Source: Candidatus Gastranaerophilales bacterium (lineage in GTDB: Bacteria; Cyanobacteriota; Vampirovibrionia; Gastranaerophilales; Gastranaerophilaceae). From it: a stretch of 64,000 nt of DNA. Positions within the stretch are counted from its first letter, which is position 1, and the number at the start of each line of letters is the position of its first letter. The stretch lies in the NCBI GenBank assembly GCA_944325875.1, contig CALVBU010000010.1, forward strand, positions 1-64,000, read 5' to 3'. Position numbers and translations under genes: made by a program. Shown here one piece after another: positions 50,264 through 59,500 of this stretch. The notes beneath the pieces were generated by a model. It was not told where the DNA came from and made no database searches. It worked only from the letters and a program-made list of their open reading frames with translations.

Positions 50264-51073
50264 ATGTTAAAAAAAATCACTGTAAACACAATTCAAAACT
50301 ATAAAAATAATAATGAAAAATTTTCAGTATTAACAGCATACGACTATTCAACAGCAAAATATATAGATGAAGCCGGAATTGATATTGTTTTAATAGGTGA
50401 TAGCCTTGCAATGGTAGCCTTAGGATACGAAACAACCCATAGTATCGGGGTTGATGAAATGAAAATCTTTACAAAAGCTGTTGCAAAAGGAGCAAAAAGA
50501 GCACTTGTCGTAACCGATATGCCATTTCTAAGTTATCATACTGATATATCATCAGCTGTTTTAAACTGTGGCGAAATGATTAGACTTGGTGCCAATGCTG
50601 TTAAAATAGAAGGTTATAGCGATTACATTATAGAGGTTGCAAAAAGGTTAACAACATCAGGTATACCTGTTATGGCACACTTAGGATTTACACCACAATT
50701 TCTAAATACTTTAGGTGGCTACAAAATCCAAGGAAAGACGCAAGAAGCAACAGAAGAAATCCTAAAACAAGCAAAGCAACTTGAAAACGCAGGAGCATTT
50801 TCATTAGTCTTAGAAATGGTTCCTGAAGAGAGTGCGAAATACATTACAGAAAATCTTAAAATACCTACAATATCTTGTGGCGCTGGAAAATATTGTGATG
50901 CTCAAGTTTTAGTATCAGATGATGTTTTTGGAAAGTATAGCGATTTCAAACCTAAATTTGCAAGAAAATATGGCGATATGAAAACTCTAATAATAGACTG
51001 TGCAAAACAGTTTAATGAAGATGTTAAAAACGGGAGATTTCCTAATGAGGAGGAAATATTTAAACTAGATTAG
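50264..51073 (+). CDS. panB: Ketopantoate hydroxymethyltransferase
   Basis: It makes ketopantoate from ketoisovalerate in pantothenate and CoA synthesis. The 269-aa protein has VLTAYDYSTAKYIDEAGID and DIVLIGDSLAMVALGYE near the N-terminus and MPVMAHLGFTPQ-like and SCGAGKYCDAQVLVSDD motifs. It follows yvcK and precedes, after the pilin-like gene on the other strand, panC at 52.1 kb. So two pantothenate genes flank the pilin locus. Confidence 0.97.
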   Translation: MLKKITVNTIQNYKNNNEKFSVLTAYDYSTAKYIDEAGIDIVLIGDSLAMVALGYETTHSIGVDEMKIFTKAVAKGAKRALVVTDMPFLSYHTDISSAVLNCGEMIRLGANAVKIEGYSDYIIEVAKRLTTSGIPVMAHLGFTPQFLNTLGGYKIQGKTQEATEEILKQAKQLENAGAFSLVLEMVPEESAKYITENLKIPTISCGAGKYCDAQVLVSDDVFGKYSDFKPKFARKYGDMKTLIIDCAKQFNEDVKNGRFPNEEEIFKLD

Positions 51074-51089
51074 GTAAATACCTTACTTC

Positions 51090-51800
51090 TTAGTAAGAAA
51101 CTTTCCACGGATAATCAGCAGGAATTTTCCATCCATTGTATTGAATTAAAGCTGTGCAGTAACCACCTGGAGTCATAGAACCTGTCACTCCACCCTCGGC
51201 ACAGCCTTGTTTTAATTGGGTTTCAGTGCCATCCCAGTAATACTTCCAAGGCTCAAATCCTTTATTAATATGATACTTCCATGCAATTTGGTTCGTATCT
51301 GTTGGTTGAAAATTAAATAGAAATACACATCTACCTATCGAATTAATACCATTGTTATATTGATTCAGACATTTCTTAGCATCTCCTGGATAAAACCACC
51401 AATCTCTAGTTGTATGCGATCGAGCTTGCATTGCACTTCCATCAGGGAAATAAACCATTAATGCTCCATCAGAAAGTGTTTCAGTTTTTATAATCTTTAA
51501 ATACGGAGCTAAATATTTATTAAACCATTTTTCTTGCTCAGAACTTCCTTGAACAGGATTTCCCTCATCATCAATCTCTGCACCTGATAAATCTTCAAAC
51601 CAATATTTTTTATCTCCATAATCAACTTCTGCCATTTTTACAGCTTGGTTTATTGCCGAATAAAATTTCATTAATCTTGTCTCTACTACTCGGTTATTAT
51701 TCTTCTGGATTAGGATCGGCATAGTCATTGCTGCTACTATACCTATTATTCCTAAGGTTATTAGCACCTCTGCTAAGGTGAAAGCATTTTTCTTTTTCAT
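51090..51800 (-). CDS. Prepilin-like protein, FTLAEVLITLG family (5)
   Basis: The 236-aa precursor starts MKKKNA|FTLAEVLITLGIIG, with GGAGG upstream, and ends YNGWKIPADYPWKVSY. It is the close intact paralogue of the frameshifted gene at 22.5-23.1 kb: the first 60 residues and the C-terminal 20 are nearly the same and the 185-bp upstream region is conserved without length change. The middle has Cys near KKCLNQYN and GRCVFLF, which may form disulfides. It is inserted between panB and panC and transcribed opposite to them. Confidence 0.85.
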   Translation of the reverse strand: MKKKNAFTLAEVLITLGIIGIVAAMTMPILIQKNNNRVVETRLMKFYSAINQAVKMAEVDYGDKKYWFEDLSGAEIDDEGNPVQGSSEQEKWFNKYLAPYLKIIKTETLSDGALMVYFPDGSAMQARSHTTRDWWFYPGDAKKCLNQYNNGINSIGRCVFLFNFQPTDTNQIAWKYHINKGFEPWKYYWDGTETQLKQGCAEGGVTGSMTPGGYCTALIQYNGWKIPADYPWKVSY

Positions 51801-51881
51801 AAATCCTCCGTTTGTATACTATTTTCTATTTTAACATTTTTAATAACAAAATTCACCGTGCCACTTGGCACAGTTTGCTTT

Positions 51882-51985
51882 TCAGCTCTTTTCGTTCAAT
51901 CGGAGGTCTAAGTCGGAAATGCTTTTCTCAACTGTTAGTTGGTAGCCCCCCCCCCCGAAATTATAGCTATTTGCGGTTTTTGCAT
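51882..51985 (-). other. G11-tract mini-ORF upstream of prepilin gene 5
   Basis: An ATG at 51985, with GGAGG near it, leads into a run of 11 G (plus 51946-51956). With 11 G the frame stops after 16 codons; with 12 G it runs 34 codons to a TGA at 51882, matching the 23.2 kb element in length (104 bp) and sequence (e.g. SDLDLRL). It ends just before a hairpin. The ATG is 185 bp upstream of the pilin start at both loci. Confidence 0.5.
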
Positions 51986-52096
51986 ACATCCTCCTTCATT
52001 TTTGCTATATTATAATAATAACATATTTGTGTCTTTTGTTCAATCATTTGAAAACTATTTTTTTATGATACTATTTTAAATAGAGGGAGTATAATT

Positions 52097-52948
52097 ATGA
52101 TTATTCATCAAATAGAAGAATTAAGAAAATTAATAAAAAGTTGGAAAAAAGAAGGCTTAACAATAGGACTTGTTCCTACAATGGGAGCCTTGCATAATGG
52201 ACACCTAAGCTTGATAAAAAAAAGTGTTGAAAAATGTGATAGAACAATAGTTTCAGTTTTTGTAAACCCAATACAATTCTGTCCAGGAGAAGACTTGGAG
52301 AAATATCCTAGAACATTAGATGCTGATACTAAATTATGCGAGGATGCCGGAGTTTCAATTGTTTTTGCACCATCTCCTAAAGAAATGTACGGAGAAGGAC
52401 ATATAATGTCAAATGATTTTTTAACCTACGTGATTCCTCCATTTTTCTATGTAAATAAATTATGCGGAAAATCACGTGTTGGTCACTTCGATGGGGTTTG
52501 CACCGTTGTAAATAAACTTTTCAATATTGTACAACCTGATTTTGCATTCTTTGGAGAAAAGGATAGACAACAGTTAATAATTATTAAGAAAATGGTACAT
52601 GATTTGAATATTCCTGTGGAGATTATTCCATGTCCTATAGTCCGCGAAGAAAGCGGTTTAGCACTAAGTTCTCGTAACAAATACTTATCTGAAAATGGAA
52701 AAAAAGAAGCACTTGTCCTTAATAGGATTTTATTTAATATAAAAACATGTTATAATAAAGGAATAAAAGACGTTGAGGCATTAACTGAAACAGCATATTC
52801 ATTTTTAAATGCAAATCATACCTTAGAATATCTGGAATTCAGAGATAAGAACAACTTAGAAGAAAAAAAAGTTGCAGACGATAATACTATAGTATTTATA
52901 GCATTACATGTAGAAAATGTACGTCTAATTGATAATATTGAACTATAA
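52097..52948 (+). CDS. panC: Pantothenate synthetase
   Basis: It condenses pantoate with beta-alanine in an ATP-dependent reaction. The 283-aa protein has LVPTMGALHNGHLSLIKK with the HIGH-like loop, VFVNPIQFCPGEDLEKYPRT, and FGEKDRQQLIIIKKMV. The catalytic residues all appear intact. The ribosome site is GAGGGAG. It is separated from panB only by the pilin-like locus. Confidence 0.96.
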   Translation: MIIHQIEELRKLIKSWKKEGLTIGLVPTMGALHNGHLSLIKKSVEKCDRTIVSVFVNPIQFCPGEDLEKYPRTLDADTKLCEDAGVSIVFAPSPKEMYGEGHIMSNDFLTYVIPPFFYVNKLCGKSRVGHFDGVCTVVNKLFNIVQPDFAFFGEKDRQQLIIIKKMVHDLNIPVEIIPCPIVREESGLALSSRNKYLSENGKKEALVLNRILFNIKTCYNKGIKDVEALTETAYSFLNANHTLEYLEFRDKNNLEEKKVADDNTIVFIALHVENVRLIDNIEL

Positions 52949-52963
52949 AGGCGAGGAAGATAA

Positions 52964-53887
52964 GTGCAGAAAAATTTGGAAAGATTTAAAAAAGTTGTAA
53001 TATTTTCAGGTCATATATTAACTGTTGTTCAGATAATTTCTATTATATTAATTCTTTTAACTTCCCTATATTGGTTTTTTGAACTAACAGAGATTCATGC
53101 ACTAGATTTTATGACTCCATTTATAAATGGAATTAAAGCTTCTATGCAAGCGAACTTTGGAGAGCAACTTAAAAAAGGCCAAGCAGGTCTAGATGGTTCT
53201 TTATTTATCTTTATAGCACTAACTGGTCTTGTCATATATATTGTTGCTCAATTAAAAATATTTGCTCAGGCTACTGAAAAAAATCTTAAAAAATTGATAA
53301 TAAAAACAAAACAAAAAGAAGAAGAGGCTTTTAATATTCAATTAAATCTCGAAAAACAAAAAACATTGCTGGAATACAAGAATATTGTTATTCTTGTAAA
53401 TATATTTTTAAAAAGCCTATTAAAAGATATGTATCAAACAGAAAATGATACAAAAAAAATTGACAAAAAACAAGAAGATGCCGCTCTAGTTGCATTTTAC
53501 AATTTAATGAAAACAGTCCCAGGATGTGGATTTTCTAAGGACGGCAATACCCTAATTATTACAGCAAAGAAGTTTGAACTAATAGATGTAATTCTTTTGA
53601 AAATAGATGAAAGTCTAGAGCTATTAAAAAAAGATTATAAAATGAAAAAAATTAATCTTTCAACCAAGATTGCTGTAGACGTATATACAGACAAAGTTCT
53701 TTTGAAAGACGTATATACAGATTTAAAAACACTTTTAAAATTAAATTTACCAAACGAAATGATTTGCTACGGAAATTTCTGCAATAGGTATGAACTAATG
53801 AAGAACCCACAATTCGAAGCATATCTAAAAGGTACATACGACATAACAGATGATGAAAATATATGGGCATTAGTTAAGAAAAATTAA
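52964..53887 (+). CDS. Membrane protein of unknown function with two helices and a cytoplasmic coil
   Basis: The 307-aa product has a GTG start behind GAGGAAGA, two membrane segments (about residues 15-42 and 80-100), and then a Lys/Glu-rich coiled coil (about 105-150). A mixed alpha/beta domain near the C-terminus follows with no catalytic motif I recognise. It is downstream of panC by 15 bp and upstream of the rplJL leader, so it is likely in the panC message. Function unknown. Confidence 0.6.
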   Translation: MQKNLERFKKVVIFSGHILTVVQIISIILILLTSLYWFFELTEIHALDFMTPFINGIKASMQANFGEQLKKGQAGLDGSLFIFIALTGLVIYIVAQLKIFAQATEKNLKKLIIKTKQKEEEAFNIQLNLEKQKTLLEYKNIVILVNIFLKSLLKDMYQTENDTKKIDKKQEDAALVAFYNLMKTVPGCGFSKDGNTLIITAKKFELIDVILLKIDESLELLKKDYKMKKINLSTKIAVDVYTDKVLLKDVYTDLKTLLKLNLPNEMICYGNFCNRYELMKNPQFEAYLKGTYDITDDENIWALVKKN

Positions 53888-53924
53888 CTTTTGACTTGAT
53901 TTTTTACATGGCTTTTGGTAGATT

Positions 53925-54105
53925 AGTAGAGTACGCCGCAGACAATTAGTCGGGTTGAGATGAAACAATTCGTTAAATGTTAACAAACAGCTAATCGAGG
54001 TTACACAAGTCGAATATAATATAGAAATTATATGCCTATGTGTGATTTTGCGGTTCCGAATATAAGGATTGCAAAATCTTTTAGTATTCGGGCAAAACAA
54101 AGGTC
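53925..54105 (+). promoter_or_regulatory. Ribosomal protein L10-type leader
   Basis: The region before rplJ is 248 bp and contains structured-looking segments, including TACGCCGCAGACAATTAGTC and GCTAATCGAGGTTACAC, which resemble the kink-turn elements of L10 leaders that bind L10(L12)4 to repress the operon. Placement, length and composition support this. I could not verify the fold; covariance-model search is needed. Confidence 0.45.
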
Positions 54106-54135
54106 GATAAATAAGTTACAATAAAAGGAGCAAAA

Positions 54136-54666
54136 ATGGCAACAAAAGCATTTAAATCAGCAAAAATAGATGCAATGAAAGAAAAGTTTGAAAAAGCTCA
54201 AGTAGCAGTTGTAACAGAGTATAAAGGTTATTCAGTAGAAGAAATTACAACATTAAGACGCAATCTTCAAAAAGAAGGCGGCGACTACATGGTAACTAAA
54301 AACACTTTGGCAAAAATCGCTGCAAAAGGCACAAACTATGAAGCAATTGCAGACTTATGCAAAGGTCCTATTGCTGTAGCATTTGGATTTGACGATCAAG
54401 TAAGTCCTGCAAAAGTTGTATCTAAATTTATTAAAGATTCCAAAAAAGGTGAAATTCTAGGTGCTGTTTTAGAAGGAAACTTACTATCAGCAGCAGAAGC
54501 AAAAGCATTAGCAAATCTTCCATCAAAAGAAGAACTTTATGCAAAAATGCTTGGTTCAATCAATTCTCCAGCTTCTGGAATCGTTGGATCTGTCAACGCA
54601 GTTATGGCATCACTTACACGTGCTATTGCAGCTGTTAGAGATCAAAAAGAAAAATCTGCAGCTTAA
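54136..54666 (+). CDS. rplJ: 50S ribosomal protein L10
   Basis: L10 forms the base of the ribosomal stalk and binds L7/L12 dimers. The 176-aa protein has the usual KEKFEKAQVAVVTEYKGYSV near the start and KGPIAVAFGFDDQVSPAKVV in the middle, with a C-terminal helix for L12 binding. rplK and rplA are not upstream in this window. Its leader may bind the protein for autoregulation. The ribosome site is AAAAGGAG. Confidence 0.96.
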   Translation: MATKAFKSAKIDAMKEKFEKAQVAVVTEYKGYSVEEITTLRRNLQKEGGDYMVTKNTLAKIAAKGTNYEAIADLCKGPIAVAFGFDDQVSPAKVVSKFIKDSKKGEILGAVLEGNLLSAAEAKALANLPSKEELYAKMLGSINSPASGIVGSVNAVMASLTRAIAAVRDQKEKSAA

Positions 54667-54727
54667 TTGAAGCAGAAACAGTTTAATTTAATCGTACAAA
54701 ACTAAAAATTATAAAAGGAGAAAATCA

Positions 54728-55105
54728 ATGAGTAATGTAGAATCAATTTTAGAATCAATTGAAAAATTAACTTTATTAGAAGCAGCTGAATTAGTAAAAG
54801 CTATGGAAGAAAAATTCGGCGTATCAGCAGCAGCTCCAGTAGCAGTTGCAGCAGCAGCTCCAGCAGCAGCTGGTGAAGCAGCAGCAGAAGAAGCTTCTGA
54901 AGTAAGCGTAATCCTTGCATCAGCTGGTGCTAACAAAATCGCTGTATTAAAAGAAGTTCGTGCTATCACAGGTCTTGGCTTGAAAGAAGCTAAAGATTTA
55001 GTTGATGGTGCTCCTAAAGCAGTTAAAGAAAACATCAAAAAAGAAGACGCTGAAGCTATCAAAAAACAACTTGAAGCAGCTGGCGCTACTGTTGAAATCA
55101 AGTAA
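54728..55105 (+). CDS. rplL: 50S ribosomal protein L7/L12
   Basis: The stalk protein that recruits translation GTPases. The 125-aa protein has an N-terminal dimerisation helix, an Ala-rich hinge (about residues 35-55) and the C-terminal domain EKVAVIKEVR-like [20 protein letters not shown] and [17 protein letters not shown]. It is 61 bp after rplJ with its own GGAG. A strong terminator follows. The Ala-codon repeats create antisense shadow frames. Confidence 0.97.
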   Translation: MSNVESILESIEKLTLLEAAELVKAMEEKFGVSAAAPVAVAAAAPAAAGEAAAEEASEVSVILASAGANKIAVLKEVRAITGLGLKEAKDLVDGAPKAVKENIKKEDAEAIKKQLEAAGATVEIK

Positions 55106-55123
55106 TTATTTCAATATAAAAAT

Positions 55124-55158
55124 AAAAACCCCTGTGTGTAAACTCAGGGGTTTTTATT
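55124..55158 (+). terminator. Rho-independent terminator after rplL
   Basis: AAAAACCCCTG and CAGGGGTTTTT form a stem of about 10 bp across a short loop, followed by Ts. Confidence 0.92.
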
Positions 55159-55179
55159 TAATTAATAGGAGAATTGGAT

Positions 55180-55917
55180 TTGAAAAAAGTTTTAATTTAT
55201 ACCTTAACTAGTTTATTAGGAATAATACTTATCCAAAACCAAAGTATAGGAGTTGTAACAGTATCGAACTGTGACAAAGTTTATATGAAAAGTCTCGATA
55301 GCAGTCCAATGTGTCATGGTTGTACAATGGGTACAAGATGCCAATACACCTATTCTGATTTATTAACAAAAGAATGCAAATTCAAGATGCTTGGTTCTTA
55401 TCCGGAATTAAAAATCGTTAAACCAGAAGAAGCCTGCTATAGCAAATCGAAAACGGCAACAGGAAAAAATTATGACGCATTAAAATATAAACAATGCATT
55501 TATGAATACCAGAGATTATTGATAGCTAATCGCAACGGATATTGCACTAAACTATATAGAGACACCCAAAATATAAACGGTGAACAATGTCACATTATAT
55601 TCTTTTATCAATACCGACAGAAAAAAATTCATTCAATATACTGTAATGGAAATGTAAAATATATAAATCCATTACCAACATACTTACATCCAAGTTGTAC
55701 AGAAATTTGCGGTAAACCGACAAAACACGAATCTAGTGAAAACTATAACGGTAAAACTAATAAAAAATTACAAAACCAAAACTCAAATACAAATATACAA
55801 AATAATCAAAATAATAAAACACAAGATCTACACAATAAAAATATAAGAATAGAAGATGGAGATCAAAACCTTATTAAACGACTTGAAAATTGCGGTAGTG
55901 AATGTAATGGAAAATAA
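55180..55917 (+). CDS. Secreted Cys-rich protein of unknown function
   Basis: The 245-aa product starts at TTG 55180, eight bases after AGGAG, with a signal peptide (KKVLIYTLTSLLGIILIQNQ). The mature part has about 15 Cys, many in pairs suited to disulfides (SSPMCHGCTMGTRCQY, SCTEICGKPT). The C-terminal 60 residues are Asn/Lys/Gln-rich and likely disordered, with a final Cys pair. I recognise no domain. It would be extracellular or periplasmic. Confidence 0.6.
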   Translation: MKKVLIYTLTSLLGIILIQNQSIGVVTVSNCDKVYMKSLDSSPMCHGCTMGTRCQYTYSDLLTKECKFKMLGSYPELKIVKPEEACYSKSKTATGKNYDALKYKQCIYEYQRLLIANRNGYCTKLYRDTQNINGEQCHIIFFYQYRQKKIHSIYCNGNVKYINPLPTYLHPSCTEICGKPTKHESSENYNGKTNKKLQNQNSNTNIQNNQNNKTQDLHNKNIRIEDGDQNLIKRLENCGSECNGK

Positions 55918-55920
55918 TTC

Positions 55921-56550
55921 TTAATAGCAGAATTTTGCATATTCACAAAATTTACATTTTTCTGAAGATAAGTCAAACTCTAAAGTTTGGCTTATTTTAT
56001 TACAAATTTTAGTTAGATATTCAACATATTGAACTTTCTTCTCAGAATAAAAATCAATTACATAATTCTTATTATTTTTTAAATCAATATAAATAAATTT
56101 TAAAGAATTATAATTTTTTAAAACTCTATCCGCACAAATTAAATACACCATAGTTTGGTAATCGTATTCCGGATTTTTTGGAATTGCACCTGTTTTATAA
56201 TCTAGAATAAAATAATCATCCCCATCTTTCATTAATGCATCTAACCTGCCACCTACCCAAAAATCATTGATTTTTGCGCTCAAATTATATTCAGAATTTA
56301 CATAAGTTTTTTGGAAAAATTCATTCTCCAATAGTTTTTGCCAAATTTGCTTTTCTTCAGGAGAAAGAGCTGGTAATAACTTAGAAATATCTGCGCCTTT
56401 TAGATAATAGTTAGCAAGAGCGTGAATATTTTTACCTTTTTCAAAAAAGGAAACAGGCTGAGGCACAGAAATATTTTGAACATATTTAAAATAATATTTT
56501 TTTTGACAATTTTCAAAAGTTTTTAACATATTTGGTGAAAAACTATTCAT
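55921..56550 (-). CDS. PD-(D/E)XK nuclease with Fe-S cysteines, Cas4/AddB-C-terminal type
   Basis: The 209-aa protein has the RecB-like nuclease motifs GGRLDALMKDGDDYFILDYKTG, with the D, then the DYK, and a C-terminal CKFCEYAKFC plus an early Cys (ENC), as in Fe-S nucleases like AddB and Cas4. It is the partner of the overlapping helicase (8-bp ATGAATAG overlap) and the GGAGAGG ribosome site lies in the helicase end. Together they probably act in double-strand break processing. No CRISPR array is present, so Cas4 is unlikely. Confidence 0.85.
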   Translation of the reverse strand: MNSFSPNMLKTFENCQKKYYFKYVQNISVPQPVSFFEKGKNIHALANYYLKGADISKLLPALSPEEKQIWQKLLENEFFQKTYVNSEYNLSAKINDFWVGGRLDALMKDGDDYFILDYKTGAIPKNPEYDYQTMVYLICADRVLKNYNSLKFIYIDLKNNKNYVIDFYSEKKVQYVEYLTKICNKISQTLEFDLSSEKCKFCEYAKFCY

Positions 56551-59500
56551 ATAAAACCTCTCCAAGCAAATTTTCAAAGATTATAGAAGGCTCTTGCGAT
56601 ACAATTTTTTCAAAAGATTTTGCTTTTCTTGAAACTGTAAAATAGAGTTTTTGCTTTGCTCTTGTAATAGCAACATATAATAATCGCAAATTTTCAGCAA
56701 TTAACTCTTGCTTCATATCATATTCACTTTTAGGTAAATAATTAGGATTTAACTTTTTCACATTTTCAATAAAATCAGAAGATTTAAGTTTTATTTGAGA
56801 AAAGTCCAATGTCAAATTTTTCTCTGTCATTTCTGGTAAAAATACATAATCAAATTCATCACCTTTAGATTTATGCAAGGTCATAATCTGTACTTTGCCT
56901 TCTAAAAATCCTCTATCACTCTCGTCTTCTTCTGAGAAAAACTTAAAACCGCTTAAACTATTTCTTTTTGCAAGTTCAGAAAGTCTTTGCGCAATGATTG
57001 CAAGGTTTTTAGTATTGACCGAAATTCTTTTTATCAATGTAGAAATAAGATAAATATTTGACTTTTCTATCTCACCTGAGAAATAATACATCCCGATTTT
57101 GATAGCAAGCTCATCGGCAGTAAGATAAGGGAAGAAAAGCCAATAATTTAAATCCCAATAAAACTGAATAAGAGAAGCATTTTCTAATAAATCGCAATCT
57201 AAAGAAACAAATGGATTTTCATACTTTCTAATTTCAGCCCCAAGTCTTTGCTTATAAAAACCGAGTTCAGCTAAAGTTTCATAACTATCGGCAATAACAC
57301 CATTATCAAACGGATGTAAAATCATATTCATCACAGCGAAAATAACTCTAAAAATAGATTTTTGTTCAAGGCATTCACTGCGGGTAATACTTTTTAAACC
57401 ACTATCATTTATAAATGAAGTCCATTGAGCAACTTGGAAATTATTTCTCAACAAAATTCCGACAGTAGCTTTAGGATTTTTCTTAAACGCATTTTTTATT
57501 TCTTTTAAAACAAAATTCTTTTCTTCAAGAGTCTTTTCAAAAATTCTAGCTTCCAAAGGATCATCACTTACAGGATTTCTTCCTACAACGGGATTCATAA
57601 GTATGTGGAAAAAAGCATCCTTAGTTTCTTGATGTTGTTCAGCTGAAAGAAGCAAACTGTTTGCGAGTTTCCATACCCCCTCACAACAACGTTGAGAGCA
57701 ATTCATGCTAACATCCTGACTTTCGGAAATAAATTTTCTAAACCCTTTAACATCAGCATTTGTGAATGTCGTCGTAATAGCTTGATTTATATCACCACAA
57801 CGAATTAAGTTTTTATGTTTTGCACTCAACAGGTTAATTAATCTTTGTTGAACTGAAGATGAATCTTGAGCTTCATCTTCAATTATATACATACAAATAT
57901 TTTGATAATAATCTCTGATATCTTCATTTTCTTCAAGGAGTTTAACTGATGAAATAAGCATATCATCATAATCAATTAAATTCGCTTCTTTTAGAATTTT
58001 TTGATACCCTTCAAAAAACTGTCTGAACTTTTTTAATTTTGCATCGGAAATTTCATCATTAAAACTTCCTTCCCCAATTTTGAACACAGAAATTGCTCTA
58101 TCAAATTCATCAGTTTCAGTTTTTTTCAATTTTAGATCAGACGCAACCTCTTTAACAATTCTGCTTCTTTGCGTATCATCACAAATATCAAAATCAGAAG
58201 ACAAACCTAACCTTTCAAAATTTCCGTTCTCTTTTAAAATTCTCAAGGCTAAACCATGAATTGTACTGATATTTGGAAGCTGAGTCGAATTTTCTCTAAT
58301 AGACTTAATTCTTTCTCTGAAATTTCTTGCAGCAGACTCCATATAAGTCATTACAAAAATATTATCAGGATTTATACCTTTATCAAGAAGTTTTAAAATA
58401 AGAGCAAGAAGAATTGTAGTTTTGCCAGCCCCAGGGACAGCCGAAATTGCCATTTGACCTTTTTCGTAATCCAAAACAGGTTTTTGATCATCACGAGGAA
58501 TAATTGGTCTGGCTTTCGGAATATCAGCTTGTACAATCGAAGATTCATCTATAACTATATATTCTTCAATTCCGCCAAAATTTTCCACACCATTACCGTC
58601 AAAAAGACTTGAATATGTAAAAATATTTTCACTTGCAGCAAGTGTCAGTTTCCTCAAAATTCTTGCAGTCTTTTCTTTTCCAAGTTCAATATTGTCATCA
58701 ATTGTATATTCATCCTTGCTCCAGCCTCGTTGAAAAACCCAAGCATTATACATCGGACCTGTATCACTTTTTATCCATTCATCACTTGAGATATCAAGCC
58801 AAAATTGATATTTTGTTTTTATTTGATTATCAATAATTTTTTGAGGCGTACCTACTACTAAATCATTCTCAGAAATTTCTAAAATTGAATATGGATTTTC
58901 AGAGATAATAGAATTTTCAATCTGCGTAATTATATCTTCTTTTCTATAAATAAATTCATCGCCCAAAACATTCTCAAAATCCTGAAGTTGTTTTATGAAA
59001 AAATTAAACTTATTAATTTCGACAGGATTAATTGAATAAAATTCAAAAAGTTTTGTATAAATTTCATATATTTGTTCTGATAATTTTTTATCAGAAGTTT
59101 CAAAATCTTTTACTAATTCTACTAAATTTTTATACTTATTATTATAATCCTCATCCTCAAATTCAAAAGGAATCAAGGTATGAGTTTTATCAAATTCTTC
59201 AAGAACAGTTCTGCAATATTTTACAGGAATTCCCAACATGCCTGTAAGGACAGCACGCATATCAAATTCAGATAAATTTTCTCGTAAGTTTGTATTTAAT
59301 TTCAAAATTGTAATTGCAGAAAGTACAAATTTATTTTGAATTAATTTTTCGCTACCCGATAAATATAAAGGCTTTGCTTGATGGTTTAAACCTTCTGAAA
59401 GAGAAAACTTTAGCATTTCATCTATCACTGGAGTAATGATTGAAATTTCTGAAGGCAAAACTTTTTCTTTTAAAAGTCCATTAATTTTTTTGGTTACAAG

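Noticed and set aside
54709-55101. 130-codon antisense frame over rplL
   Set aside because: It results from the Ala-codon repeats of the L7/L12 hinge; the product is low-complexity Ser/Ala and overlaps rplL entirely.
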